Assembly: GCF_016909575.1 (NCBI RefSeq)
Contig: NZ_JAFBGA010000027.1
Location: 1-47,376, forward strand
DNA from: Streptomyces sp. HB132
Lineage (GTDB): Bacteria; Actinomycetota; Actinomycetes; Streptomycetales; Streptomycetaceae
Length of the DNA: 47,376 nt
Direction: 5' to 3'
The position numbers and the translations under genes are program-made. Positions 36,862-45,923 of the stretch are shown in pieces (the stretch's first letter is position 1; the number at the start of each line of letters is the position of its first letter). The notes under the pieces were generated by a model. That model was not told the origin of the DNA. It saw nothing but the letters and a program-made list of their open reading frames with translations, and ran no database searches.

Positions 36862-37863
36862 TCAGGCCCGTGCCGGTGGGCGCGTGGCCTGTTCGGCGAG
36901 TTCGTCGAGATCGATGTCGTCGAGGAGCCGCTTGGTGATCTTCTCGCTGCCGTTGAGGATGGCGGCGATGGCGGCTTCTCGGACGAGCGCGGACAGGCTG
37001 CCGATCCTGCCGCCGGTGCGTTGGTGGAGGTAGGCGGCGTGCCGGGTGAGGGTGTCGGGGCGGTGTGCTTGGAGGCGCAGGGCTTGGTCCATGCCGCGGA
37101 CCAGGCCTTCCCAGGCGGTGCGCTGCGCGGTGCTCCCGTACGACAGGGGTGGATTGCGCACCATCTTGAACCGCCCGGCCAACTGCGCGCCGCGGCTTCC
37201 CGTCAGGAGCGGGGATGCCTCGATGGCGACGCCGGCGTAGACGAAGGTGGCGGGGATGCGTTCGCTGAGGTGCTTCATTTGGTCGGAAGTTTCGGCACCG
37301 GTGCGGGTGCGAGTGTTGAGCAGGTGGACGTCGTCGACCAGGACGAGTTGGGTCGCCAGATCGTGCAGGGCGGCGCAGACGATGTCGGTGATCCGCACTT
37401 GGTTCATCGCCTTGCCGATGGGCAGGTCGAGGAATCGCCCCAGTTCGGAGACGAACATCTTCGGGGTCGCGGCGGGTGGCACGGACAGGAAGACCACCGG
37501 CAGTCGCTCGCCGAAGCCGTCGTGGCGGGCCCGGTCGGCAAGGTGGAAGGACCGGCCGAGCTGCTGCAGGGTGGTGGTCTTTCCCGTGGTCGGCGGCCCG
37601 GAGATCAGCAGTCCCCGGCGGGCGGTGCCGTTGTGCCGCCGGTTGAGAATCATCAGCCGGCGCAGGGTGAGGGAGATCCTGGCCATGGTGGGGGTGGACA
37701 GGATCACGAATCCTGAGTGGTAGTCCAGGCGTTCCTCGGCGCTCCAAGGGCCGGTCCCGGGCAGGCAGGGTGGTTCGGTGTCGACGAACTGCGTCCACTC
37801 GCGCCAGGTGGTGGGGGAGGCATACGGATCGTCGTGCGTCTCGTGGCCGGGGGGCGTCACCAC
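36862..37863 (-). CDS. tniB: TniB-family AAA+ ATPase
   Basis: 333 residues starting GTG 37863, overlapping the tniA stop by seven bases. N-terminal TTWREWTQFVD and LDYHSGFVILSTPTMARISL motifs; Walker A GPPTTGKT (89-96); Walker B LVLVDDVH (173-180); a sensor-region RFKMVRNPPLSYGS; and a C-terminal helical lid (YLHQRTGGRIGSLSALVREA). It would load on target DNA chosen by TniQ and stimulate TniA. Homologous to the truncated copy at 17741-18115. Confidence 0.92.
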   Translation of the reverse strand: MVTPPGHETHDDPYASPTTWREWTQFVDTEPPCLPGTGPWSAEERLDYHSGFVILSTPTMARISLTLRRLMILNRRHNGTARRGLLISGPPTTGKTTTLQQLGRSFHLADRARHDGFGERLPVVFLSVPPAATPKMFVSELGRFLDLPIGKAMNQVRITDIVCAALHDLATQLVLVDDVHLLNTRTRTGAETSDQMKHLSERIPATFVYAGVAIEASPLLTGSRGAQLAGRFKMVRNPPLSYGSTAQRTAWEGLVRGMDQALRLQAHRPDTLTRHAAYLHQRTGGRIGSLSALVREAAIAAILNGSEKITKRLLDDIDLDELAEQATRPPARA

Positions 37864-38651
37864 TGCTGCGCCTCCTTGTGTGCGTCGAAGATGTTCCAGG
37901 CTGCTGCTGCTGCTGGCGTCGCGGAGTCGGCGATCTCAGGGGCGGTGTCGGAGCCCTCGTCCGGCACCTGTCCGGCGGAATTGCCTGGCAGATCCGTGTT
38001 CGTGTTCCGTCGCTTCGGGTGCTCCGCCTGCGCTTTCCGACGTGACTGTGCGGGCTGGTCGGTCTTGCCGCGTTTGGCGGTGGCGCCAGGACGGGCGGCT
38101 GCGTCGAGGATGCCCGGGGCGCTGGTGGCCGGGGGAGAGCTGCCGGCGTCGCTGATGCCTGTGTCTGCGGCGTGTGCGCGGCGTAGGAGTTCGTCCAGGT
38201 GACGGGCGAGATGTTCTTCGTGTTCTGCACGGCTGCCACGTCGTGTGACCACGTTGCGGATGTGTCGCCAGGTGGTGTCGGTGAACGGCTTGGATACCAG
38301 TCCTTGGTGGATCCAGACGACCTGTTCCCAGCCGTGGGGGAGTCTGACCCAGCACTGCCATGGCTCGTAGGGGTTGTGGTGGACCTCCCACTTGCCGTCT
38401 GCTGCGGTGGAGCGGTGGCGGTGCCCGTTGAGGGCGGGCCCGTCGTAGGTGCGGTGTTCGAACCGGATGCCCTCGTCGCCGATCGCGCACCGCCTGGAGG
38501 GCAGCAGCTCGATCCAGTCGGCTCCGGTCAAGGGGACGGGTACGTGGCCGGCGATGCCGGTCAGCGCGGCCCACATCTCGTTAGGAGTGAGGGTCAGGCG
38601 GGGCATGAGCGGGTGCCGCAGTCGCTCGTGGCGCCGTTCCTGCCACCCGCA
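37857..38651 (-). pseudogene. tniA: TniA transposase, C-terminal part (split by an insertion)
   Basis: 264 codons in frame with the N-terminal part at 44547-45923. It begins CGWQERRHERLRHPLMPRLT, then LTPNEMWAALTGIAGHVPVP (Mu-type C-terminal beta-barrel domain) and IRFEHRTYDGPALNGHRHRS, with a low-complexity tail ending KEAQQW. Removing 38652-44546 yields ...DEWVIDL-CGWQERR... in frame, so the break is due purely to the nested element, not decay. The restored protein would have 723 residues. Confidence 0.9.
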
Positions 38652-38662
38652 TTTACCGACCG
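38652..38662 (+). repeat. Left terminal repeat of the Tn554-like element
   Basis: TTTACCGACCG, followed by TGATTTGTGCTGTTCG. An additional direct copy (TTTACCGACCG at 38720-38730) lies 57 bp farther in, so the left end has two sites. These are likely recombinase core or arm sites. Confidence 0.75.
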
Positions 38663-38774
38663 TGATTTGTGCTGTTCGTGATGTCCGTTCGAGCCTGTGG
38701 CGTGGACGTCATGGGCTCGTTTACCGACCGGGTTCAGGACGTTCGTCATGTTCTGGAGTCGGTACGGAGGACGA

Positions 38775-39953
38775 GTGGTACGGCACCTTGTGGTCGGGGA
38801 CTTGAGGGTCCAGCGGATCGAGCGAAAGGGCGGATGGAGGTCGTGGACCATCGTCTGGCCGGAGGGCACCCTCCACGCTGAGGCGGACCGGTTCCTGCGC
38901 CGCCATGACGGCTCGGGCACACAGAAGACATACGCGTACTACCTGGTGGACCACCTGCGGTGGCTGGAGCGCGAGTGCCTGGCCTTCGACACGGTCCAAC
39001 TGCGCGATCTGGAAGGTTACATGGGCGTCGTCGGTGCCGAGGTCCATATGCCGCTCGGGGAGCCATGGCGGGTGGGTAAGCGCCCTTACGGCCGGTCCGC
39101 GCTGTCGATCGCGGCGTCCTGCCTGAAGGGCTTCTACCTGCACCAGGCATCCCTCGGCGTCAACGTGGACCTCGGTGAGAAGCTCGACGGCACGCGACTG
39201 CCGTCACGGGTGGACCGTCGCCGCTCGCTGCTCGGGCACGTGAAATCCGTGATGCCGGCGAACCCGCTCGCGCCGAAGGGACCTTACCGCCGGCACCCGA
39301 AGATGCTGCCCGACGGGGCGAGGGAGAAGCTGCTGGCGACGGTGAACTCGGCCCGGGACCGGATGGTGGTGACCTGGCTGGCCGACGGTGGCCTGCGGAT
39401 CGGCGAGCTCTGCGGGCTGCACCTGGTGGACCTGCACCTGCGCGAGAATGCAGCCTGCGGCGAGTGTCGCGCCCCTCACCTTCACGTTTGTCACCGGCCC
39501 GGTAATCCGAACCGGGCCGAGGCCAAGACCAAGCACTCCTGGCGGGTCGAGCACAGCACGGTTACCGGCGGGCTGATCAAGCGGGTCAGTCCGGCGATGG
39601 TGCACTCCTACTTCGAGTACCTCACCAGCGAGTACCCGCGCGAAGCCGGACACGGCATGCTCCTGGTCCAGTTGCACGGCGCCTGCGCCGGACAGCCGTG
39701 GGCGACGGTCGGGGCCCGACGGATGCTCGGCCGGGCCGGGAAACGCGCCGGGCTCGGGCTGGTGAAACCCCATGCCTTCCGGCATTCGTTCACTTCTGCG
39801 GTCCTCGACGCTGCCGACGGCAACCTGCTGATCGCCCGGGATGCCGGCGGCTGGGCCTCGGCTGCCACGGTCGACGAGGTCTACGGACACGTCGACGTCC
39901 ACGACCCCGCCTTCGACTCCGCTCTGCGCGCGGTCTGGGGTGAGACGCGGTGA
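38775..39953 (+). CDS. tnpA: Tyrosine recombinase TnpA (Tn554 family)
   Basis: 392 residues. GTG 38775 is chosen because GGAGG sits at 38766-38770; upstream in-frame Met codons have none. N-terminal SAM-like/core-binding domain (about 35-145), then a catalytic domain with Arg208 (DGGLRIGELCG), His333-x2-Arg336 (KPHAFRHSFTS), Trp360 in the His/Trp position and nucleophile Tyr370 (VDEVYGHVD). These spacings are those of a functional phage-integrase family enzyme. A Cys-rich pair ACGECRAPHLHVCH is inserted between them, as in some Tn554 TnpA relatives. Its stop overlaps tnpB (GTGA). Confidence 0.92.
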   Translation: MVRHLVVGDLRVQRIERKGGWRSWTIVWPEGTLHAEADRFLRRHDGSGTQKTYAYYLVDHLRWLERECLAFDTVQLRDLEGYMGVVGAEVHMPLGEPWRVGKRPYGRSALSIAASCLKGFYLHQASLGVNVDLGEKLDGTRLPSRVDRRRSLLGHVKSVMPANPLAPKGPYRRHPKMLPDGAREKLLATVNSARDRMVVTWLADGGLRIGELCGLHLVDLHLRENAACGECRAPHLHVCHRPGNPNRAEAKTKHSWRVEHSTVTGGLIKRVSPAMVHSYFEYLTSEYPREAGHGMLLVQLHGACAGQPWATVGARRMLGRAGKRAGLGLVKPHAFRHSFTSAVLDAADGNLLIARDAGGWASAATVDEVYGHVDVHDPAFDSALRAVWGETR

Positions 39954-42592
39954 CCGAGACAGCTCTGGCCCCGGTGCGGGATGTCCGGGAGGGACGGGAC
40001 CGGTTCGAGATCATGACTGCGCTGGTCAACTCTCCTTCCTTCCATCCAGTGTTCCGCTCGGAGATCGTCGAGATCCCACCGGACCACCCTGTCTACCGAT
40101 GGATCTGTCTGGTCACCGATTGTGAGCGGCCGAGGGCGGGCCGTGGAGATCTCTGCGGTGCCCACGAGGCTGCATGGCGGCGGCTGCGCGCTGAGCAGTC
40201 CCGGGCGGACTTCCTGCGCACCGCCGATCTGGTCGGGCACGGTGAGGAACTGCGCGAACGACCGTGCCGGCTCTGTCCCGAGCGGCCGTCACGCCAGTTG
40301 ACCTTGGAATTGTGTCACCACCATCAGTTCAGCTGGTATCACTACCGCGACCGGCACGGAGACGCCGCCGACTTCGATGCCTGGCTGGCCAAGCAGATGC
40401 CCCGGCCCGGATATGGACGTTGCAAAGCCGTGGTCTGCCCTGACCTGGCGGAATCGCCCCTGGGGCTCTGCTATCGGCACCGCCGGCGCTATCTCAGAGA
40501 GGGACGGCCGGGCGGGGCGGTGCTGCCCGCGCAGTGGGGCAACCGCTACGAGCGGGTCGGGTCACCAGTACCGGTCGAATACGACAACGAGTCGGACTTC
40601 CGGTGGTGGTGCTCAAGGACGGCGCCGGTATCCCGACCGGGTCAGATCAACCTCCGCGGCCTGCACCCGCTCCTGAGAGCCGAGATTCAGTGGGGACTGT
40701 TCGTCCATGCCCGTGGATCGGCCAGGCGCTGGGAACTCACCCAGATCCAGAGCCTGGCGGACTACTGCCGCGACCACGGATTTCACTCGCTCACCGACTT
40801 GACTGCCGACAGCGGATCCTCGGACGAGGAAGGGGGTCGGCTGACCACAGCCGGCCGGGATGCCTCCTACCTCGCTGGGATCCTCATCGACCTGCTCACC
40901 CCGCTCTATGTGACGCCGGAGCAGACCCGCGAGCAGGGTTACCTGAACACGGAGCACTTCGGCCGCAGGCTGAACAACCGGTCGCCACGCATCGACCTGA
41001 CCTCGATATCTCAGCGATGGCTCCGCGATCTGGCCTGGGATTATTTCGCCGCGATACTGCGATCCCCGAGCTGCCCACGCTCAGGTCACACCTTCGACGG
41101 CACCCGGCGAGCCTGCACCGAACTCAGCGCCTTCCTGGAGATCCAGGCCCCCGGCGGTGGTCATGACCCACGGCTGCTTCGGCCGCACCACGTTCACGAC
41201 TTCGCCGCTGACCAACGGCTTCGCGAGCTGGACGGGTTGCCGTCCCTGGGAGTGAAAGGCTTGCATGGCAAACCGTCCATCGTGACCGCGTACACCCGTC
41301 AGATGGTCTTTACCCGCACCCGGCGGATCCTCCTGGAAGCCCTGGAATCCGGCGAGGCAGGACGTCTCGGCCTCGACCGGGGTTTCGTCACCGCCATGCC
41401 TTCTCCGGGCAGGGTCATCACCCGGACACGGACCCCCTTCTCCGACGAAGTCGCCCAAGCGCTCGCCGCGGAGACGAACCTGCAGATGCTCACTGCCTGC
41501 CACGACCCTGCTGACCGCGGACTCCGAGACGCCTGGGAGACCATCGTTGTCACCGGACGGCGCTGCAGCGAGGTGATCAAACTGCGTCTGGATTGTCTGG
41601 GTCGCTACGGCGGGCTCCCGATGCTCTGGCACGATCAGACGAAGGTCGGCAACTACGACGCCGCGATCCGCATCCCCGAACAGCTCCATCAGCGGCTGGA
41701 AGCTCGACAACGCAAGACCCTGGCGTTGTTCGCCACTCGCCACAACCGCCCGCCGACCCTCGAGGAACGCGCCCATCTGCCACTGTTCCCCAGCAACCAG
41801 CGCAACAGCGATAGCCGTCGGCCCCTGTCCTACCAGTGGTTCCACCGGGGCTTCAAAGCATGGATCAACGATCTCGACATCGGCCGGTGGGTGCCCCACC
41901 AAGCCCGGCACTCGTTGGCCACCAGCCTGCTGCAAGCCGGAGCGAGCCTGACCCACATCCGCCGCTACCTCGGTCAGGTCTCCGAGCGCATGGCCGAGCA
42001 CTACGTCCATCTCGCGCAGTCCGACCTGGAGAGCGTGCTCCAGCACATCTGGGTGGCCGGCCCCGGAGCCGCCAGCCCCGGCGAAGTCCTCACCGAGGAC
42101 CTCACCCCGCTCACCCGAGAGCATGCCATGGCCCTCGCGATCGACCTTGGTCGCCGCAGCACCCCTGCCGAGGGCGGCTTCTGCACCTTCCAGCCCGTCG
42201 TCGACGGCGGCGACTGCCCCTGGAGCCTCAACTGCCACTCCTGCGACAAGTTCGTGTTGTCCGGCGCCGACCTGCTCTATTGGCGTCGCAAGCGTGAGCA
42301 GTGGCGGCTGCTGGCCGAGGGTGCCCCGGACGACGCCACCGCCGACTACCTCCACCGCTACTTCGAGCCGACCGCCCGCGCCATCGACGGCCTGGAGAAG
42401 GCCCTGGCCGGCCTTGGCCTTCTTGACGACGCCCTCGCCCTGGACCTGCGCAAACCCCAGGACTACTTCCACCGCGTGTGGTCCACCGCCTTCCGCGCCA
42501 CCGACCTCGCCCACGCGGGCAGCGACAAGCCGGACGAGTACAGCGATACGTGCACAGCCGACGGCGACGACCCCGAACAGGACGCTGCATGA
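39950..42592 (+). CDS. tnpB: Large tyrosine recombinase TnpB (Tn554 family)
   Basis: 880 residues from GTG 39950. N-terminal region (about 50-200) carries three Cys/His clusters (CLVTDCERP...LCGAH, CRLCPERP...LCHHH, CKAVVCPDL...LCYRH). The catalytic domain holds Arg538 (TGRRCSEV), His650-x2-Arg653 (HQARHSLATS) and Tyr685 (MAEHYVHL). A C-terminal Cys-rich module (GGFCTF...CPWSLNCHSCDKF) is the hallmark of Tn554 TnpB. It is required with TnpA for excision and insertion. About 250 residues longer than Tn554 TnpB because of the extra finger repeats. Ends overlapping tnpC. Confidence 0.92.
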   Translation: MTETALAPVRDVREGRDRFEIMTALVNSPSFHPVFRSEIVEIPPDHPVYRWICLVTDCERPRAGRGDLCGAHEAAWRRLRAEQSRADFLRTADLVGHGEELRERPCRLCPERPSRQLTLELCHHHQFSWYHYRDRHGDAADFDAWLAKQMPRPGYGRCKAVVCPDLAESPLGLCYRHRRRYLREGRPGGAVLPAQWGNRYERVGSPVPVEYDNESDFRWWCSRTAPVSRPGQINLRGLHPLLRAEIQWGLFVHARGSARRWELTQIQSLADYCRDHGFHSLTDLTADSGSSDEEGGRLTTAGRDASYLAGILIDLLTPLYVTPEQTREQGYLNTEHFGRRLNNRSPRIDLTSISQRWLRDLAWDYFAAILRSPSCPRSGHTFDGTRRACTELSAFLEIQAPGGGHDPRLLRPHHVHDFAADQRLRELDGLPSLGVKGLHGKPSIVTAYTRQMVFTRTRRILLEALESGEAGRLGLDRGFVTAMPSPGRVITRTRTPFSDEVAQALAAETNLQMLTACHDPADRGLRDAWETIVVTGRRCSEVIKLRLDCLGRYGGLPMLWHDQTKVGNYDAAIRIPEQLHQRLEARQRKTLALFATRHNRPPTLEERAHLPLFPSNQRNSDSRRPLSYQWFHRGFKAWINDLDIGRWVPHQARHSLATSLLQAGASLTHIRRYLGQVSERMAEHYVHLAQSDLESVLQHIWVAGPGAASPGEVLTEDLTPLTREHAMALAIDLGRRSTPAEGGFCTFQPVVDGGDCPWSLNCHSCDKFVLSGADLLYWRRKREQWRLLAEGAPDDATADYLHRYFEPTARAIDGLEKALAGLGLLDDALALDLRKPQDYFHRVWSTAFRATDLAHAGSDKPDEYSDTCTADGDDPEQDAA

Positions 42593-43176
42593 ACACCGCC
42601 ACCGTTCCCGAACCCCGCACCGCGGCGGCCCTGACCGCCCGCCGACGCAAGACCGAAGCCGCCCTTGAGCGCGTCCACCAGGCCATCACTCGGCTCCGAC
42701 GCGAGAAAGCCCAGGTCAGTGTTGCCGCCGTCGCCCGCCGAGCGGACGTCTCGCGCACCTTCATCTACGACAACGTCGAGGCCAGGATGGCAGTCGCCTC
42801 TGCGATGACCGAGGCCGGTGAACGCCGGTCCCAGATGCTCGCCGACCAGGACGACGAGCACGAGGCAACCTGGCGTGAACGAGCCCTCAACACCGAGGAT
42901 GCGCTCAGGGCCGCCCACGCCGAGATCCTCGCCCAGCGCACCCGTATCGGCGAACTCCTGGGCCAGATCCGAGACTTGCAGGCCGAATGGACCGAGGAAG
43001 CCATCCAAAGGATCACCACCGAGAACACCACCCTCAAGCAGCGGGTCCGCCAGCTCACCACCGACAACCGCACCCTCGACGAGCGCCTCAAGGCCGCCCG
43101 CTCCAACCTGCGCTTCCAGGACCGGCGTGTCGCCGACCTCGAAGCCCACATCACCGAACCAGCACCAAAGTCCTGA
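42589..43176 (+). CDS. tnpC: TnpC-like coiled-coil protein (DUF6262)
   Basis: 195 residues; ATG 42589 overlaps the tnpB stop. Residues about 15-65 form a helix-turn-helix-like start (ARRRKTEAALERVHQAITRL, VSVAAVARRADVSRTFIYDN), then a long coiled coil (RIGELLGQIRDLQAEWTEEA...LKQRVRQLTTDNRTLDERLK). It matches DUF6262/TnpC, which orients or assists transposition in Tn554 and its relatives. A strong hairpin follows at 43200. Confidence 0.88.
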   Translation: MNTATVPEPRTAAALTARRRKTEAALERVHQAITRLRREKAQVSVAAVARRADVSRTFIYDNVEARMAVASAMTEAGERRSQMLADQDDEHEATWRERALNTEDALRAAHAEILAQRTRIGELLGQIRDLQAEWTEEAIQRITTENTTLKQRVRQLTTDNRTLDERLKAARSNLRFQDRRVADLEAHITEPAPKS

Positions 43177-43199
43177 TCCCTTCGGCCCAGGCACTTCAC

Positions 43200-43228
43200 G
43201 GCCCGTCCACCGTCCCGGTGGACGGGCC
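43200..43228 (+). terminator. Hairpin terminator after tnpC
   Basis: GGCCCGTCCACC, loop GTCCC, GGTGGACGGGCC: a perfect 12-bp, GC-rich stem (43200-43228) starting 24 bases after the tnpC stop. No T-run. It should separate the recombinase operon from the reductase. Confidence 0.7.
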
Positions 43229-43481
43229 GTCCCATGGGGTGGTGATCACCTTGTCCGGCCGCGCTGAACGCAGCCACCATCGTCTGCCACCTCGCCGGGA
43301 CAGCAGCACAAGGTCCGAAATTTCGCCCTGCCCGATGCTCTCTCGTCAGGTCCAACGGCCCTGCGAAGAACGTTAGTTCCCGATAGGGATGTGACGTTTC
43401 GCCCAGCTCGTTGACCTGTCGCAGCACACCGTGACGGCCCCATACTCCGGGATCTGACGAACCGACGGGTGAAGGAGCACG

Positions 43482-44387
43482 GTGAGCACAGCGGCGGCAG
43501 CAGGGACCTGGAGGCTCGGGGACCTGGAGGTGAATCGCATCGGCTACGGCGCGATGCGGCTGACGGGCAACGGCATGATGGGGAACTCCGACGGCACGCC
43601 GATCGACCGCGATGTTGCCGTCGGCCTGCTGCACAGCGCGTTCGAGCAGGGGGTCAACCACATCGACACGGCCGCCTTCTACTTCTCGCCACTGCGGTCA
43701 GCGAACGAGCTCATCAACCGCGCCCTCTCATCCTGGTACGGCGACGTGGTCGTGGTGACCAAGGTCGGCCCGGCGCGCGATCCCTCAGGCGAATGGCTCT
43801 ACACGGTCCGCCCCGACCAGCTGCGTGGCCAGGTCGAGGAGAACCTGCGCCAGCTCGGCCGGGACTGCCTGGACGTGGTGAACCTGCGCGCCGGCGGCCC
43901 CCGCACAGCTTCGATCGCCGAGCATTTCGGCGCCCTCGCCGAACTGCGCGAGGCCGGCCTGATCCGGCACCTCGGGCTCTCCGCTGTCCTGCCTGAGCAC
44001 GTGGCCGAGGCCCAAACGATCGCGCCCGTGGTCTGCGTGCAGAACTCCTACGGCCTGGACTGGCGCCGCGCCGACGAGAGCGGGCTGGTGGACCTGTGCG
44101 GGGAGCAGGGCATCGCCTTCGTCCCGTTCTTCGCGGTCTCCGGCCTGCGGCGTGAGGCAGCCGCAGAACAGGAACAGGACGCGCGCGTCCACTCCGTCGC
44201 CCGCGCCCACCATGCGACACCGGCCCAGATACGGCTCGCCTGGACCCTCCACCGCGGTCCGCACATGCTGGCCATTCCCGGCACCACGAACCCGGCACAC
44301 CTCGCCGAGAACATCACCGCCGGAAGCCTGCGATTGACCGAAGAGGAATTGGCCCTCCTCGACAAGCCGAACGCGGGCACCGCCTGA
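43482..44387 (+). CDS. Aldo/keto reductase, cargo of the Tn554-like element
   Basis: 301 residues of the AKR (NADPH-dependent) barrel family. Asp62 (HIDTAAFY), Tyr67 and Lys94 (VVTKVG) of the catalytic tetrad are present, but the usual His is Asn134 (VVNLR). C-terminal cofactor loop IPGTTNPAHLAENITA is typical. GTG 43482 follows GAAGGAG. It has its own upstream region (43229-43481). As the only non-transposition gene in the element it is likely an adaptive cargo, perhaps for detoxifying reactive carbonyls or modifying an antibiotic. Substrate unknown. Confidence 0.9.
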   Translation: MSTAAAAGTWRLGDLEVNRIGYGAMRLTGNGMMGNSDGTPIDRDVAVGLLHSAFEQGVNHIDTAAFYFSPLRSANELINRALSSWYGDVVVVTKVGPARDPSGEWLYTVRPDQLRGQVEENLRQLGRDCLDVVNLRAGGPRTASIAEHFGALAELREAGLIRHLGLSAVLPEHVAEAQTIAPVVCVQNSYGLDWRRADESGLVDLCGEQGIAFVPFFAVSGLRREAAAEQEQDARVHSVARAHHATPAQIRLAWTLHRGPHMLAIPGTTNPAHLAENITAGSLRLTEEELALLDKPNAGTA

Positions 44388-44535
44388 GTCTCTGCCAGCG
44401 ATGCAAGGTGAGCTTCCCCAGTCCCTGAGAACCGGACCGAGTCGAGCGAGAAGTGTCCCTGGTCCTTTTCAGTCGCCATCAGCGGACATGTAGTCTATGA
44501 CTCGTCGCAGTTCAGAGCCGATTCACGAGCTCCTG

Positions 44536-44546
44536 CGGTCGGTAAA
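44536..44546 (-). repeat. Right terminal repeat of the Tn554-like element
   Basis: CGGTCGGTAAA, the exact complement of 38652-38662. The next bases (aaggtcgatgac) are tniA sequence. Between the reductase stop (44387) and this end there is 150 bp with no gene. Confidence 0.75.
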
Positions 44547-45923
44547 AAGGTCGATGACCCACTCGTCGAGGAGGTCCTGGAGTTGGGACAGTGTCCAGCA
44601 CGCTTCGCCCTCGACTGCGCTGCCGCGCGTGGCGAGGCTGTTGCCGGTGTATCCGGCGACGTACTGCGCGAACAGGGTGCCGATCGTGCCGAAACCCCGC
44701 TCTACCTGTCCTTTGGCGTGCCCGGACGCGGGCGGGCACGGCTGGACGGAAATCCCCAGGTGCTCGGCGGCGGCGAGGAAGCAGCGGGAGACGAACACCT
44801 TGCCCTGGTCGATGACCACGGTCGTCGGCCGGATCACCGGTCTGGCGGCCGCGCCCTGCATGCGGGCGTCGATGGAGACGAGCCGGGTGTGGGGAATGAC
44901 GGAGGCGGCCATGGACAGGTACTGGGGCCAGTGCGGTCGCATCGGCTGCGGCACGAGCGTCTGCGCGAGGAGCACGGCCGCGTCGACCGCCTTGGTTCCC
45001 TTGGGACGCAGGACGGCCGCGGTGATGCTGCGGGTGGCCACGTCCACCGCCATCGTCAGCTCCGGTCGGCGCGCCCGCCCGTCCTCGCACACGACCATCA
45101 CGTCCAGCAGCGTGCTGTCCATCATCACCAGCTCACCGGGTGCCATCGCGTGCGTCGGTGTGAACACCGGCACGGGCCGAGAGGCCCTGCGCCGCTCGCC
45201 GGCTGCGGTCAGTGCCAGCCCTTGCTGCTCGGCGACGGCCCGCGCCAGGCGGTTGAACGTGGCCACGGGCGGCACGGCCACGCCCTCGGGACTGTGGGTG
45301 TCCTGCAGCAGCCAGGCCACCTGCCGCCGCAGCCGGCTCAGCGTCCCGGTAGACCGCCCTCGCTGCTCTGTCAGCGCCCTTGTGATCGCGGCGACCACCC
45401 GAGGGTCGGCCTGGCCAAACACCGACCGCTCCCGCTTCCTGCGGCCGTCGACGAGCCCCCACACCCCTTCCTCGCGGTAGCGGGCCCGCATCCTGCGCAC
45501 CGTGGCCACACTGACGGCCTGGCCGGCCGCGGTCAGCTCGGCGGCCTTGGCCGCCTCCCGCTCGGCGAGCGAGTGCACGGCCGGGTCGTACCCGGGCCGG
45601 GGCGGCCAGTCCTGGCGAGGGCCGACGTGTCCGGCCTCGACTTCCAGGATGTGCCGCTCCCAGGCCAGGGCCTTCTCACGGACTTCGAGGCCGAGCCCGT
45701 CCAGCGGACCGTGGACAGGTACTCGCTGGCGCGCGGAGTGGGGTTGGTCCAGGAGATCGAAGTCCGGAGCTCCGAGGACCTGGGTGAGCAGCAGCACCCG
45801 CACGCCGGCGTCTCCCTCAGCGAGCAGCCGGCGGCGAGTCCCGTCCAGGCCGGCCAGGACATGGACCCGGTCCTCGAACCGGATCCGGTCACCGACCTTG
45901 ACGACGTCCACCACCCGCTTCAT
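44547..45923 (-). pseudogene. tniA: TniA transposase, N-terminal and catalytic part (split by an insertion)
   Basis: 459 codons from ATG 45923. Residues 110-160 are a helix-turn-helix (SLAEREAAKAAELTAAGQAV then SVATVRRMRARYREEG). The RNase-H core has Asp269 (VMMDSTLLDV), Asp372 (VVIDQGKVF) and Glu408 (AKGQVERGFG); 35 residues separate the last two, the classic DDE spacing. It ends DEWVIDL at the insertion point; as the DNA stands, translation would add FTDRRSS and stop. The protein could bind transposon ends but lacks the C-terminal domain needed for TniB contact. A truncated product might therefore act as a dominant inhibitor. Confidence 0.92.

Larger units (their letters stand above)
38652..44546 (+). 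mobile_element. Tn554-like element inserted in tniA (5.9 kb)
   Basis: Two tyrosine recombinases and a coiled-coil protein in overlapping order (tnpA-tnpB-tnpC) plus an aldo/keto reductase gene, bounded by TTTACCGACCG at 38652-38662 and its exact complement CGGTCGGTAAA at 44536-44546. The insertion splits tniA between DEWVIDL and CGWQERR. Precise boundaries are good to a few bases because the target itself supplies adjacent A/T bases. There is no target duplication, as expected for tyrosine-recombinase elements. Confidence 0.85.

Noticed and set aside
36857..38239. A 460-codon minus-strand frame overlapping tniB and the tniA C-terminus
   Set aside because: Out of frame with both real genes and dominated by Arg/Pro/His; a shadow.
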